Shown: one piece after another, positions 1 to 12,509 of the stretch
How positions within the stretch are numbered: the first letter of the stretch is position 1
Layout of the letters: each line of letters starts with the position of its first letter
Origin: Solobacterium sp.
GTDB lineage: Bacteria; Bacillota_I; Bacilli_A; Erysipelotrichales; Erysipelotrichaceae
Assembly (NCBI GenBank): GCA_024693325.1
Contig: JAILLA010000096.1
Coordinates: 20,992 to 84,991 of the forward strand
Length of the DNA stretch: 64,000 bases
Direction of reading: 5' to 3'
Made by a program: the position numbers and the translations under genes
The notes under the pieces: model-generated
Databases searched by the model: none
What the model saw: the letters and a program-made list of their open reading frames with translations, nothing else
What the model was told of the DNA's origin: nothing

Positions 1-616
1 CAGAAAGACGACCGGCATCTTCGGTTCCACGAAGATCCTGGCAGGAGACGAGACCATCCGCATTGAACTGCACAGGCTGAAGCTTCAGCTGTCCGTGGAG
101 TCTTTCTTCCAGATGAACACGGAACAGGCTGAGCAGCTGTATGACATGGTCATCCGGAAGCTCGATCCGTGCGATCATCTGTTTGAAGGATACTGCGGCA
201 TCGGTACGATGAGCCTGATGGCAAAAGACAAGGCACGCAAGGTAACGGGTGCCGAGTTCTCGCAGCAGGCTGTCATCAACGCAAAGGCTAACGCTGAAAT
301 GAACCGTGTCCCGAATGTAACATTTGTCTGCGCGGACAGCGCAGAAGCCTTTCGGAACGCAGGCAAAGCCAGAGCAGTCGACTGCGTACTTGTCGACCCG
401 CCGAGAAGCGGCATGGATGACAACATGATCTCTGCCCTGCTTGATTCAAAGGTTAAACGCATCATTTATGTTTCCTGCAATCCCGCGACGCTCGGGAAGA
501 ACCTGAAGGAACTGAAAAAGGCATATGATATCCGTACGGTCATCCCGTATGACATGTTCCCGGATACGCCTCTGGTAGAAGCGGTGTGTGTTCTTGAAAG
601 GACCGGCGGCAGATAA
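1..616 (+). CDS. 23S rRNA (uracil-5-)-methyltransferase, RlmD/RlmCD (TrmA) family, 3' part
   Basis: The reading frame is open from base 2, so the start lies before the window. The visible 204 residues are the SAM-binding catalytic domain: FFQMN near the front, the SAM loop FEGYCGIGT, the DPPRSG motif and the catalytic-cysteine motif YVSCNP. These identify the TrmA/RlmD family, which puts a 5-methyl group on a uridine of 23S rRNA (or tRNA U54) using SAM. The missing N-terminus would carry a TRAM domain and perhaps a 4Fe-4S cysteine set, so the exact target uridine cannot be called. The stop TAA shares its last A with the ATG of the next gene, another RNA-modifying enzyme, so the two are translationally coupled. 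Confidence 0.9.
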   Translation, partial: RKTTGIFGSTKILAGDETIRIELHRLKLQLSVESFFQMNTEQAEQLYDMVIRKLDPCDHLFEGYCGIGTMSLMAKDKARKVTGAEFSQQAVINAKANAEMNRVPNVTFVCADSAEAFRNAGKARAVDCVLVDPPRSGMDDNMISALLDSKVKRIIYVSCNPATLGKNLKELKKAYDIRTVIPYDMFPDTPLVEAVCVLERTGGR

Positions 617-1509
617 TGCGTTATACAGCTAAACCGGGCAGGCTTGAGCTGTTCATGGATGGGTCCATGGAAGGAAAAACGGTCTCCGACTTTCTGGACA
701 TGTATCTGGTATCTGCCGGAAACAGACATCTGATGAAAACAGAGGGAACGCTCCTGCTCAACCGTGTGCCTGTCAAAGATGAGCAGACAGTGCTTCACGC
801 AAAGGATAAGGTCACGATCCTGATCAAAGAAGAAGCACCGGGATTTATTCCCGCTGAAGAGGAATGTGAAGTCATCTATGAAGACGACTTTGTATACGTC
901 GTGCACAAGGACGCAGGCATCATCGTCCATGATACGGACAGGAATGATACGCTGGCGTCCATGGCGGCACAATGGCAGATCAGCCATGGCCTGCATGTGC
1001 CGGTACGCTACATCCACAGACTGGACAAAGACACATCAGGCCTCGTCCTGTTTGTCAAAGTCCCCTTCTTTCAGGCATGGTTTGACGACCAGCTGCAGAA
1101 AAAGAAGATCAGTCGTCACTATATGGCGATCTGCACAGGCAAGGCAAAAAAGGGTCAGAAGTTCACCTTTGACCAGCCGATCGGCAGGGACCGTCATGTC
1201 AGCGGGAAATACCGTGTTTCCGATACAGGCAAGCCTGCCCTCACAAGGGCGGAATGCCTGGACGTGAAAAACGGATTCCTCCTGATGGGATGTGAGCTGG
1301 AAACGGGCAGGACGCATCAGATCCGCGTTCATCTCAGCAGTTCACGCCATCCGATCGTCAATGATCCGCTGTACGGCGTGCCTTCTGCTTCCTTCAGCCA
1401 TATGTGCCTCTGGGCAGACAGGATCGGGTTCCGTAACCCCGTCACCGGAGAACTCTGCAGCGTCAGCGACAGGGAAGATCCGGACTTTGCATTTTTCAGA
1501 AAATCTTAA
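616..1509 (+). CDS. RluA-family RNA pseudouridine synthase
   Basis: The 297-residue protein begins with an S4-like RNA-binding segment (about residues 10-75: VSDFLDMYLV, LLLNRVPVKD) and continues with the pseudouridine synthase catalytic domain. The catalytic motif HRLDKDTSG carries the essential aspartate, and GRTHQIRVHL and DPLYG are the other family signatures. It isomerises specific uridines of rRNA or tRNA to pseudouridine in the cytoplasm. The start overlaps the stop of the methyltransferase by one base. A Rho-independent terminator follows the stop directly, so the gene ends a transcription unit of RNA-modification enzymes. Family assignment is firm; the target site (RluC/D/B-like) is not. 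Confidence 0.92.
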   Translation: MRYTAKPGRLELFMDGSMEGKTVSDFLDMYLVSAGNRHLMKTEGTLLLNRVPVKDEQTVLHAKDKVTILIKEEAPGFIPAEEECEVIYEDDFVYVVHKDAGIIVHDTDRNDTLASMAAQWQISHGLHVPVRYIHRLDKDTSGLVLFVKVPFFQAWFDDQLQKKKISRHYMAICTGKAKKGQKFTFDQPIGRDRHVSGKYRVSDTGKPALTRAECLDVKNGFLLMGCELETGRTHQIRVHLSSSRHPIVNDPLYGVPSASFSHMCLWADRIGFRNPVTGELCSVSDREDPDFAFFRKS

Positions 1510-1510
1510 T

Positions 1511-1550
1511 GATCAGGAACTGAATTTCAGAGGTTCCTGATCTTTATTCT
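1511..1550 (+). terminator. Rho-independent terminator after the pseudouridine synthase
   Basis: Ten-base perfect arms (GATCAGGAAC and GTTCCTGATC) enclose a 12-base loop and are followed by a T-rich tract, a few bases after the stop codon. Confidence 0.8.
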
Positions 1551-1596
1551 TCATGTTTCCTGTATAATGCATGTATCAGTACAAGAGGTGAATTAC

Positions 1597-2244
1597 ATGA
1601 ATATCGTTTTTGCTGTGATCGGCCTGCTTGCCGGATGCGCATACTGTTATGCCTGCCATCTGCTGGCCGTCTATAAAGAACCGGATGAAGTATCCGGACC
1701 CATGAATATGGTCCATTCCGCATGGGCAACGATACCGGACCTGAATATCGGGATATCGATCCTGCTGGCGCTGGCCGCTTCGATCGGCTATGCGATCGGT
1801 CTGGTCTCCATGGCCAACATGATCTCCGAAGCCAGTCCTTCCTTTGCGGTACTGCTGAAAGGCTGCGCATCGGTCTCGTCCGTAGGACTGTTCCTGTGCC
1901 ACTCGGTATGGTGCGTTATGATCATTCTGTATCAGAAGCTGGAAGACAAGTCCAATATGGACAGCATCCTGTATGAGCTGATCGAATCGTTCAGGATCCC
2001 TGTCTCTGCCATTGCGGTGATTGCATTGCTGTGTACGTCAGTCGTAGCTGCGTGCAATATCGTATTCGGTTATATCAATGTTCCTATGGTCTTCGCACTG
2101 GGAAACCCGCTGATCACGATGGCTGTCGGGTACGGTCTCTACAAATTCAAACCGGATAAATTCAGGGAGCTTCCGATGATCTACATGCCGGGGCTTGGCA
2201 TTACGCTGCTTGGCCTGGAAGCACTGCTGGCAAACATCCTGTAA
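1597..2244 (+). CDS. Polytopic membrane protein of unknown function
   Basis: This 215-residue protein has about six hydrophobic segments, beginning with IVFAVIGLLAGCAYCYACHL and ending with LGITLLGLEALLANIL. I do not recognise a named family. The start at 1597 is chosen because AGAGGTG lies six bases before it; an in-frame ATG ten codons upstream lies on the -10 hexamer TATAAT (1563-1568) and is not credible. It stands alone between two terminators, so it is a monocistronic unit. Repeated small residues in the helices (for example LLALAASIGYAIGL) suggest packed transmembrane helices, perhaps a transporter or channel, but nothing in the sequence decides this. Confidence 0.75.
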   Translation: MNIVFAVIGLLAGCAYCYACHLLAVYKEPDEVSGPMNMVHSAWATIPDLNIGISILLALAASIGYAIGLVSMANMISEASPSFAVLLKGCASVSSVGLFLCHSVWCVMIILYQKLEDKSNMDSILYELIESFRIPVSAIAVIALLCTSVVAACNIVFGYINVPMVFALGNPLITMAVGYGLYKFKPDKFRELPMIYMPGLGITLLGLEALLANIL

Positions 2245-2250
2245 AGATAA

Positions 2251-2275
2251 AAGAACGGCGCCGGCCGTTCTTTTT
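2251..2275 (+). terminator. Rho-independent terminator
   Basis: A GC-rich stem AAGAACGG/CCGTTCTT followed by five Ts ends the membrane-protein unit. It may also act on the converging M24 peptidase gene from the other side. Confidence 0.75.
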
Positions 2276-2281
2276 ACATGT

Positions 2282-3502
2282 TTAGATGAGGAAGAAGTGT
2301 TCCCGTCCTTCACAGAGGAAATCCACATGATCGTTCACGAGCACTACGGATTCTTCGGTAAAGATATAGGTATCCCTTCCGTACATTTCCAGGTACTCGA
2401 TGATGCTCAGTTCCAGCGCGTAGCTGGTATGTTCATGAACGATGAGTTCACCGGCAGGATAGATCGGGTTCTGGTCCGTCCACAAACCGATGATCGGACC
2501 GCAGGAATGTCCGAACAGTCCCAGCGGATGTGTATAGAGGACCGGGCGGAGTCCTTCCGCTTTGCCCTGGGCGATCGAATCCAGGAATACCTCATTGCCT
2601 GTCTTTCCGACCTTCATCTGTTCACGGACGATGTCCTGGAAACGGTTGTTGCGCGCCAATGCGGTCCGTAACTCTTCAGGAGCTTCGGTCTCCCCGTCCT
2701 TCCTCACATAGCAAAGACGCTGTGTGTCCGTGCGCATATTCATATATTCGATGCCGAAATCGCAGTGCAGCAGGTCGCCCTTCTGTATCACAGTCTCTTC
2801 CCCATGCATACCGGTGCTGTTCTGCAGGTCGATATCCGGGTTGAACCATGTTGTGATGCCCAGTTCATTTACCCTGCGGATCATGAAATCCATGACATCA
2901 CGGCATGTTGTTACAGCGGGATGGATGACCTTAGGTGAGAATGCATCGGAAATGATCTGCAGTGCAAGATCCATGACTTCCGGATAGTACTTCAGCTCGG
3001 TCTCAGTCCTTGTCTCCATGAGACGGATGCCTGCCTGGTCATTGGAAGTAAAGCGGGATGTCAGATCCTCAGGCAGTTCCTTCATGAACACCCTGTAAAG
3101 TCCGGCAGAGAGCCCGTCTGTATATGCGTAGCTGTCGGAAATATTCAGGGTGATCTTCGCAGGATCAAGTTCGTGCAGCACACGTGCCAGTGCCTGCATC
3201 TGGGTCTCTTTTGTCCTGTCAAAGTCATGTCTGTAATAGCGGTCCAGGAACTGGTCCGGGAAGCTGACGCTGATCCTGTCAAGGACATCGTCCTTCATGG
3301 AGAAGACCAGGATCGTCATTCTTCTTGCATGGGGATACATAGAAGGAACGATGTGTTTGAACATCGGGTCTTCGTTGTATTCCCTGGATGCGATGACCCA
3401 GCATTCCGTGCCGGTCTCACGCATGATCCCGGGAAGAACGGTCTCCAGACGTTCCATCAGGATCTGATCCTGTATCCTGTGCTGTTCAATGATATCGTAC
3501 AT
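2282..3502 (-). CDS. M24 family metallopeptidase (Xaa-Pro aminopeptidase-like)
   Basis: The 406-residue protein has a creatinase/prolidase-like N-terminal half and a pita-bread C-terminal catalytic half. The two metal-binding aspartates fall in HCDFGIEY and MRTDTQR, a histidine in HPLGLFGHSCG, and glutamates in the ELSIIEY and EESVV stretches, which is the M24 metal-ligand order. The family removes N-terminal residues next to proline or hydrolyses X-Pro dipeptides, using two Mn or Co ions in the cytoplasm. The ATG at 3502 follows GAAGAGG at good spacing, and a -10-like TATACT lies upstream in the minus direction. It is monocistronic, converging on the membrane protein gene. The exact substrate is not decidable. 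Confidence 0.85.
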   Translation of the reverse strand: MYDIIEQHRIQDQILMERLETVLPGIMRETGTECWVIASREYNEDPMFKHIVPSMYPHARRMTILVFSMKDDVLDRISVSFPDQFLDRYYRHDFDRTKETQMQALARVLHELDPAKITLNISDSYAYTDGLSAGLYRVFMKELPEDLTSRFTSNDQAGIRLMETRTETELKYYPEVMDLALQIISDAFSPKVIHPAVTTCRDVMDFMIRRVNELGITTWFNPDIDLQNSTGMHGEETVIQKGDLLHCDFGIEYMNMRTDTQRLCYVRKDGETEAPEELRTALARNNRFQDIVREQMKVGKTGNEVFLDSIAQGKAEGLRPVLYTHPLGLFGHSCGPIIGLWTDQNPIYPAGELIVHEHTSYALELSIIEYLEMYGRDTYIFTEESVVLVNDHVDFLCEGREHFFLI

Positions 3503-3555
3503 AATTTAAAACCTCTTCTTCTGAAGTATACGTCAGTGCCTGCATAAAATAAACA

Positions 3556-3583
3556 TTGAAAAAGCTCCCTGGCAGGAGCTCTT
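3556..3583 (-). terminator. Rho-independent terminator of the TRIC/DUF1294 pair
   Basis: On the minus strand GAGCTCC pairs with GGGAGCT and is followed by a run of Ts. It lies about 125 bases after the DUF1294 stop and just before the M24 promoter region. The roughly 120 bases between the stop and this stem hold G-rich runs but no gene that I can support. Confidence 0.6.
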
Positions 3584-3708
3584 TCGATTTCGGGGGGGAT
3601 GTATTTCTACTGGCAAATCAGAAAGGGGGGTTCATTTTTTGCCGTTCTGTATCTCTGATATATTTATACCTTTCTGCAATCGCAGAATTATGAGTATATT
3701 ATGTGATT

Positions 3709-3990
3709 TTATGTGATTATATAAACCGCGATACAGACAGCCTGCACGATCAGGATCGCCGGGATCCCCAGGGCAAATTTCGGATGCTTTGTTTTATGAC
3801 GGAAATGCTTCATGCCAAGCAGTGCCCCTACACTCCCGCCAAGCAGGGCGCTGATGATCAGCGTCTTTTCCGGGATCCTCCACATATCTTTCCTTGCGTA
3901 CTGCTTGTCCAGCCAGAACATCAGGTACGCCAGCAGGTTCCAGAACATGACCCACACAGCAAACAGGATCATCATCGGATCGTCAGTCAT
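3709..3990 (-). CDS. DUF1294 family small membrane protein
   Basis: The 93-residue protein has three hydrophobic segments and the DUF1294 pattern: NLLAYLMFWLDK near the start, then WRIPEKTLI, GGSVGALLGM, FRHKTKH and a C-terminal helix. The family is widespread in bacteria, sometimes fused to a cold-shock domain, and has no established function. Its ATG overlaps the end of the TRIC-like gene by eight bases, with GAGAGG as ribosome binding site inside that gene, so the two are translated from one message. Confidence 0.88.
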   Translation of the reverse strand: MTDDPMMILFAVWVMFWNLLAYLMFWLDKQYARKDMWRIPEKTLIISALLGGSVGALLGMKHFRHKTKHPKFALGIPAILIVQAVCIAVYIIT

Positions 3991-4642
3991 TGTCAGACCT
4001 CTCTTCGAACGCTTCGATCTTCGGCAGGTTCAGATGGTATCTTGCCGAAGCGAAGCGGATCAGGATGATGACTGCAGCAGCCGCAACGGCAGCTGTTTTC
4101 TGGGATACGCGGTCCAGCAGCAGGATCTCCGTGATACCCCCTGCCATGGATGCCACGGCATAAATATGCCTGGAAAAAATATACGGCAGTTCATTGACGA
4201 CGATGTCGCGGATCAGTCCGCCCCCGACGCCTGATACGACGCCGGAGAATACGCAGAGATATCCGTTTTCCGGGAACATCTCCCAGGCAATGAGCACGCC
4301 CGCTGCCGTGAACACAGCCAGTCCGGCCGTATCCATGATGAACAGCTGTGTTCTGTGCTTGCCGGAATCAAATGCCGTATGATGGTCGGTATTGTTTTTG
4401 GCGATGATAAAAATGACTGCGGATGTTACCGCTGCCGCCAGGACGTATTTCGAATCGGTAAAGGCTGAGGGCGGTACATTGCCAAGCAGCAGGTCCCTGA
4501 TGACGCCCCCGCCTGTAGCAGTGAGGATGCCGAGCATAATGACTCCCAGGAGATCTGTCTTATGCCGCAATGCCGTCAAGGCACCTGACACCGCAAACGC
4601 AGCCGTACCGATCATTTCAAGCAGGATCAGCAATTCTTCCAT
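3983..4642 (-). CDS. Trimeric intracellular cation channel (TRIC/UPF0126, YicG-like) family protein
   Basis: The 219-residue membrane protein has the duplicated UPF0126 architecture: two three-helix repeats, each with a glycine-rich signature (LTATGGGVIRDLLLG near residue 65 and VSGVGGGLIRDIVV near residue 150). Prokaryotic members form trimeric channels for monovalent cations. The start is set at ATG 4642, which has GGAG a few bases upstream; an in-frame ATG 12 codons earlier has no such site. It heads a two-gene unit with the DUF1294 protein. Family assignment is strong; ion selectivity is not readable. Confidence 0.9.
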   Translation of the reverse strand: MEELLILLEMIGTAAFAVSGALTALRHKTDLLGVIMLGILTATGGGVIRDLLLGNVPPSAFTDSKYVLAAAVTSAVIFIIAKNNTDHHTAFDSGKHRTQLFIMDTAGLAVFTAAGVLIAWEMFPENGYLCVFSGVVSGVGGGLIRDIVVNELPYIFSRHIYAVASMAGGITEILLLDRVSQKTAAVAAAAVIILIRFASARYHLNLPKIEAFEERSDND

Positions 4643-4725
4643 ATCCACTCCGTTTCTTACCCTAGTATTATTCCACATTCAGCCGTTTCTTCCAGTAAAA
4701 TCAGAGGAAAATATTTTCATTTTCA

Positions 4726-4739
4726 GTAAAGCGCTTACA
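4726..4739. promoter_or_regulatory. Candidate cre (CcpA) site upstream of the uracil permease
   Basis: GTAAAGCGCTTACA is palindromic and on the reverse strand matches the cre consensus TGWAAGCGYTWWCA at 12 of 14 positions. It lies 34 bases upstream of the -35 hexamer of the permease promoter, a place where CcpA can activate or repress. It equally faces the divergent TRIC gene. Confidence 0.5.
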
Positions 4740-4772
4740 GCTGTTTTTCCCTTTTTTCCGTTCAATTTCCGC

Positions 4773-4801
4773 TTTACATACAGGTGCATACCCTGTATGA
4801 T
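4773..4801 (+). promoter_or_regulatory. Sigma-A promoter of the uracil permease
   Basis: TTTACA (4773-4778), 17 bases, TATGAT (4796-4801), followed by an untranslated leader of about 20 bases and an A/G-rich ribosome binding site (AAGGGGGC). Confidence 0.75.
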
Positions 4802-4826
4802 AGCGGTCAAAAGGGGGCAAAATTAT

Positions 4827-6152
4827 ATGAAGCTCATTTACAACGTCAATGACAGACCAGCACCCAGTCAGCTTGTTGTTTTTGCTTTTCAGCAGGTCCT
4901 GGCTATCATGGCCGCTACGATTGCTGTTCCGATGATCATCGGTCACGGAATGAGCACAGCAGCTGCTATCTTCGGTGCCGGCATGGGCACTTTCATCTAC
5001 GTATTCTTTACTAACCGTAAAAGCCCTGTATTCCTGGGCTCTTCTTTTGCATTCATCGGATCAATGAATGCAGCCTTTGCCGGAGCAGTCAGTGCTCAGG
5101 CAGGCTATGTCGGACTGCTCTTCGGCGCTGCCTGTGCAGGTCTGGTATATGTGATCCTGTCCTTTGTGATCAAGAGCGTCGGTGTTGACTGGGTCAACAA
5201 ACTGATGCCGCCGGTCGTCATCGGCCCGACAGTCGCGATCATCGGTCTGTCGCTTGCCGGAAACGCAGTCGGCGACCTGCAGACATCCAGCGCTACAGGC
5301 GAAGCCACACAGTGGGCTGTCCTGTGCGGACTGATCGCTCTGTTTGCAACGATGATCGCAAGCACATACGGTAAGAAAAATGCCAAGCTGATCCCGTTCA
5401 TCATCGGTATCCTGGCAGGTTATGTCGCTGCTGCTGCCCTGACCCTGATCGGCCAGTCCACAGGCAACACTGCAATGATCATCACAAACTTCGAACCTCT
5501 GAAGAACATCCACGGACTCTTCGCTCTGCCTGACTTCACATTCCTCAAGGCATTCGGTGCTATGGGAGAAGTCGACGCGGCATACCTCGGAACGATCGCT
5601 GTCGCATATATTCCCGTCGCGTTCGTTGTCTTCGCTGAACATATCGCAGACCACAAGAACATTTCTTCCATCATCGAACACGATCTGCTGGAAGATCCGG
5701 GCTTGAGCCGTACACTGCTTGGTGACGGTGTCGGTTCCATCGTCGGCGCATTCTTCGGCGGATGCCCGAATACAACATACGGTGAATCCGTTGCCTGCGT
5801 TGCCATCACAAGAAACGCATCCGTTACGACGATCATGGTAGCTGCAGCAGAATGTCTGCTGATCTCCTTCATCTCACCGTTCATCGCATTCCTTTCCAGC
5901 ATCCCCGCATGCGTCATGGGCGGCGTATGTATGGCTCTGTACGGATTCATTTCCGTCTCCGGTCTGAAGATGCTGCAGAAAGTCGATCTGGAAAAGAACA
6001 AGAACCTGTTCGTTGTTTCCACGATCCTGATCTCCGGTATCGGCGGACTGTCACTGTCCTTCGGCAAGGTCACGATCACATCGATCGCATGCGCTCTGAT
6101 CCTGGGCATCATCGTCAACAACATGCTGGCGAACGATCCGGACCTGAAGTAA
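4827..6152 (+). CDS. Uracil permease / nucleobase:cation symporter, NCS2 (SLC23) family
   Basis: The 441-residue protein has about 12-14 membrane segments in the NCS2 fold. The signature PNTTYGESVACVAITR (near residue 310) is the UraA-type substrate-binding region, and the N-terminal QQVLAIMAATIAVPMI is also typical. It imports uracil (possibly xanthine) with protons or sodium. The start at 4827 sits seven bases after AAGGGGG and behind a clear promoter; the frame is open further upstream but that part overlaps the divergent TRIC gene antisense and the promoter. The gene is monocistronic, with a terminator right after it. Uracil rather than another base is inferred from UraA-like motifs. Confidence 0.9.
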   Translation: MKLIYNVNDRPAPSQLVVFAFQQVLAIMAATIAVPMIIGHGMSTAAAIFGAGMGTFIYVFFTNRKSPVFLGSSFAFIGSMNAAFAGAVSAQAGYVGLLFGAACAGLVYVILSFVIKSVGVDWVNKLMPPVVIGPTVAIIGLSLAGNAVGDLQTSSATGEATQWAVLCGLIALFATMIASTYGKKNAKLIPFIIGILAGYVAAAALTLIGQSTGNTAMIITNFEPLKNIHGLFALPDFTFLKAFGAMGEVDAAYLGTIAVAYIPVAFVVFAEHIADHKNISSIIEHDLLEDPGLSRTLLGDGVGSIVGAFFGGCPNTTYGESVACVAITRNASVTTIMVAAAECLLISFISPFIAFLSSIPACVMGGVCMALYGFISVSGLKMLQKVDLEKNKNLFVVSTILISGIGGLSLSFGKVTITSIACALILGIIVNNMLANDPDLK

Positions 6153-6174
6153 AAACAGATCAATATAAACGCAG

Positions 6175-6204
6175 ATACAGCCGTACTCACGGCTGTATTT
6201 TTTT
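6175..6204 (+). terminator. Rho-independent terminator after the permease
   Basis: Perfect arms ATACAGCCGT/ACGGCTGTAT with a four-base loop, followed by seven Ts. Confidence 0.9.
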
Positions 6205-6254
6205 GTCACTTCCGATATACTTAAAGTAGCAATTCATAAGACATAGGAGGATAA

Positions 6255-7730
<1,476 letters not shown>

Positions 7731-7743
7731 TCACACTCAAAGG

Positions 7744-7775
7744 TTTCTGCCTGTCACGGCAGGAATCTTTTTTTT
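7744..7775 (+). terminator. Rho-independent terminator after GH1 copy 1
   Basis: Arms TTCTGCC/GGCAGGAA with a six-base loop, then eight Ts. Confidence 0.85.
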
Positions 7776-7899
7776 GAACTGCTTACCATGAATGGCGGTG
7801 CTGCATCAGGTGTGCGGCTGGACCTGTTTCATATAAAAAACTCCTCCAGCAGAATTTGTTCTGTCCAAAAACCACTTCTGCAGAAAGGAGTAAAGACGA

Positions 7900-7980
7900 A
7901 TGTCTTTAGAAAATTTTATCACAGATATTCTGAACATGGATCATGACAGAATTGAGAAGATATCCGCTGAACAACACAGA
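7900..7980 (+). pseudogene. Possible 5' remnant of a transposase-like gene
   Basis: Between the converging GH1 genes (7731-8081) there is about 350 bases without a functional gene. It does contain a strong ribosome binding site (GAAAGGAG) and an ATG at 7900 opening MSLENFITDILNMDHDRIEK. This resembles, from memory, the beginning of ISL3-type transposases, but I cannot verify that. The frame stays open to 8157, yet from about codon 30 it runs through the terminator and the end of the opposing GH1 gene, so the later part is surely not coding. I read it as a truncated start region or a chance frame; confidence is low. Confidence 0.22.
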
Positions 7981-8025
7981 TTTCAGGATCCCTTTTTCTG
8001 TCAGGCTGAATTCTTTCCGGCCATC

Positions 8026-8069
8026 AGAAAAGAGCCGCAGCTCCGGGATCTCTCCCCTGCCGCGGCTCT
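8026..8069 (-). terminator. Rho-independent terminator of the two-gene GH1 operon
   Basis: On the minus strand AGAGCCGCGGC pairs with CTGCGGCTCT, followed by TTTTCTG, 12 bases after the stop of GH1 copy 2. Confidence 0.75.
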
Positions 8070-8081
8070 TCATCATTCCGG

Positions 8082-11169
<3,088 letters not shown>

Positions 11170-11285
11170 GTGTAAAAAGACAATCGGCACAATGGTATCA
11201 GATACGGACCGGACAGCTTCATATCTGCCTTTTGCGGCAGGCCAGGCAGGATCATAAAGTCCTGATGTTCTGCTTCTTAAGTGTC

Positions 11286-11322
11286 AAAAAAACTCCCGGG
11301 ATCGCTTCGATCTCAGGAGTCC
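11286..11322 (-). terminator. Rho-independent terminator of the eight-gene moxR operon
   Basis: On the minus strand ACTCCTGAGATCG pairs with CGATCCCGGGAGT (two mismatches) and is followed by seven Ts, shortly after the aldo/keto reductase stop. Confidence 0.8.
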
Positions 11323-11329
11323 GGCTATA

Positions 11330-12463
11330 TCAGTTTTCCAGGGCTTCCGCGCACTTGACAAGCAGTTCACGGATCGGCAGATGCTGCGGGCATGCATCTT
11401 CGCAGGCACCGCACTGGATGCACTCGGAAGCCTTGCCGTGAGGCTCTTTTGTAGCATTGGCATATGCACGCTTGGCAGCTTCTGTCTGTGAGAAGATCAT
11501 CTCACGGTTCATGGCCGCGAAGATGTCAGGAATGCGGATCTGCATCGGGCAGCCGTCAACACAGTACTTGCATGCTGTGCAGGGGATCTGAGGGATCTCG
11601 GAGAGTGCTTTCTGGGCACTGCGGATCGTTTCCTGCTCCATCTCATTCATGCCTTTGAAATCCTTCATATAGGATGTATTGTCAGCCATCTGTTCGATGC
11701 TGGACATACCGCTCAGTACGACCATAACATTCGGCAGTGAAGCGATATATCTGATCGCCCAGGATGCCGGTGACATATCCGGTTCAGCCTTTGTCAGGAT
11801 CTCCTTGACGGGCTGCGGCGGATCTGCCAGTGTGCCGCCCTTGACGGGTTCCATAACAACGACCGGCTTGCCGTATTTCTCGCATACTTCATAGCATTTT
11901 CTGGACTGTACCGTAGGGCTCTCCCAGTCAGCGTAGTTCAACTGCAGCTGGACGAATTCAGCTTCCGGATGTGCCTGCAGAATGCTTTCCAGAACATCTG
12001 CGGTATCGTGGAAGGAGAAGCCGACGTGCTTGATCAGTCCCTTTGCCTTCTGTTCCTGCGCAAATTCCCAGATATGGTACTCCTCGTACTTATCGATATT
12101 GTTCCTGCTGAGTGCATGCAGCAGATAGAAATCAAAATATCCGGCACCTGTGCGTTCCAGGCTGGTGAAGAATTCCTGTTTCGCGGATTCTTCATCTTTG
12201 CATGCAAACGCGGAAGCGTTCAGCTTGGTCGCAAGATAATAGGACTCTCTCGGGTAACGGTCTACCAGTGCCAGTTTCGTGGCTGCTTCAGATCCGTTGT
12301 ATACAAATGCAGTATCGAAATATTTCAATCCTGCTTCAAGGAACATATCGACCATCTTCTTTGTCTGTTCAACATCGATCTCATCTGTTTCCTTGTTGAT
12401 ACGGGGCAGTCTCATCAGACCAAACCCGAGTTTCGGCATGGCTTTAGCAAATTCTTTTTCCAT
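11330..12463 (-). CDS. Aldo/keto reductase with C-terminal 4Fe-4S ferredoxin domain
   Basis: The 377-residue protein has an AKR barrel (GFGLMRLPR at the start, then YFDTAFVYNGSE with the catalytic tyrosine, and a FVQLQLNYADW strand) followed by a ferredoxin-like tail with two cysteine clusters, CTACKYCVDGCP and CIQCGACEDACP. This layout defines a common anaerobe family of AKRs that link NAD(P)H or ferredoxin electrons to carbonyl reduction; the physiological substrate is unknown. The start at 12463 has AAGGAGG in front; the longer open frame overlaps the upstream gene. It is the last gene of the operon, 46 bases after the uridine-kinase-like gene, with a hairpin in between that lacks a T-run. 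Confidence 0.9.
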   Translation of the reverse strand: MEKEFAKAMPKLGFGLMRLPRINKETDEIDVEQTKKMVDMFLEAGLKYFDTAFVYNGSEAATKLALVDRYPRESYYLATKLNASAFACKDEESAKQEFFTSLERTGAGYFDFYLLHALSRNNIDKYEEYHIWEFAQEQKAKGLIKHVGFSFHDTADVLESILQAHPEAEFVQLQLNYADWESPTVQSRKCYEVCEKYGKPVVVMEPVKGGTLADPPQPVKEILTKAEPDMSPASWAIRYIASLPNVMVVLSGMSSIEQMADNTSYMKDFKGMNEMEQETIRSAQKALSEIPQIPCTACKYCVDGCPMQIRIPDIFAAMNREMIFSQTEAAKRAYANATKEPHGKASECIQCGACEDACPQHLPIRELLVKCAEALEN

Positions 12464-12509
12464 CTTAAATCCTCCTTCGTATATACCTGCTGTTTCCCGT
12501 CTGCAGGTA

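Noticed and set aside
4392..4826. N-terminal extension of the uracil permease by 145 codons
   Set aside because: This stretch is antisense to the TRIC-like gene and covers the permease promoter; the ATG at 4827 has the ribosome binding site and the usual family start.
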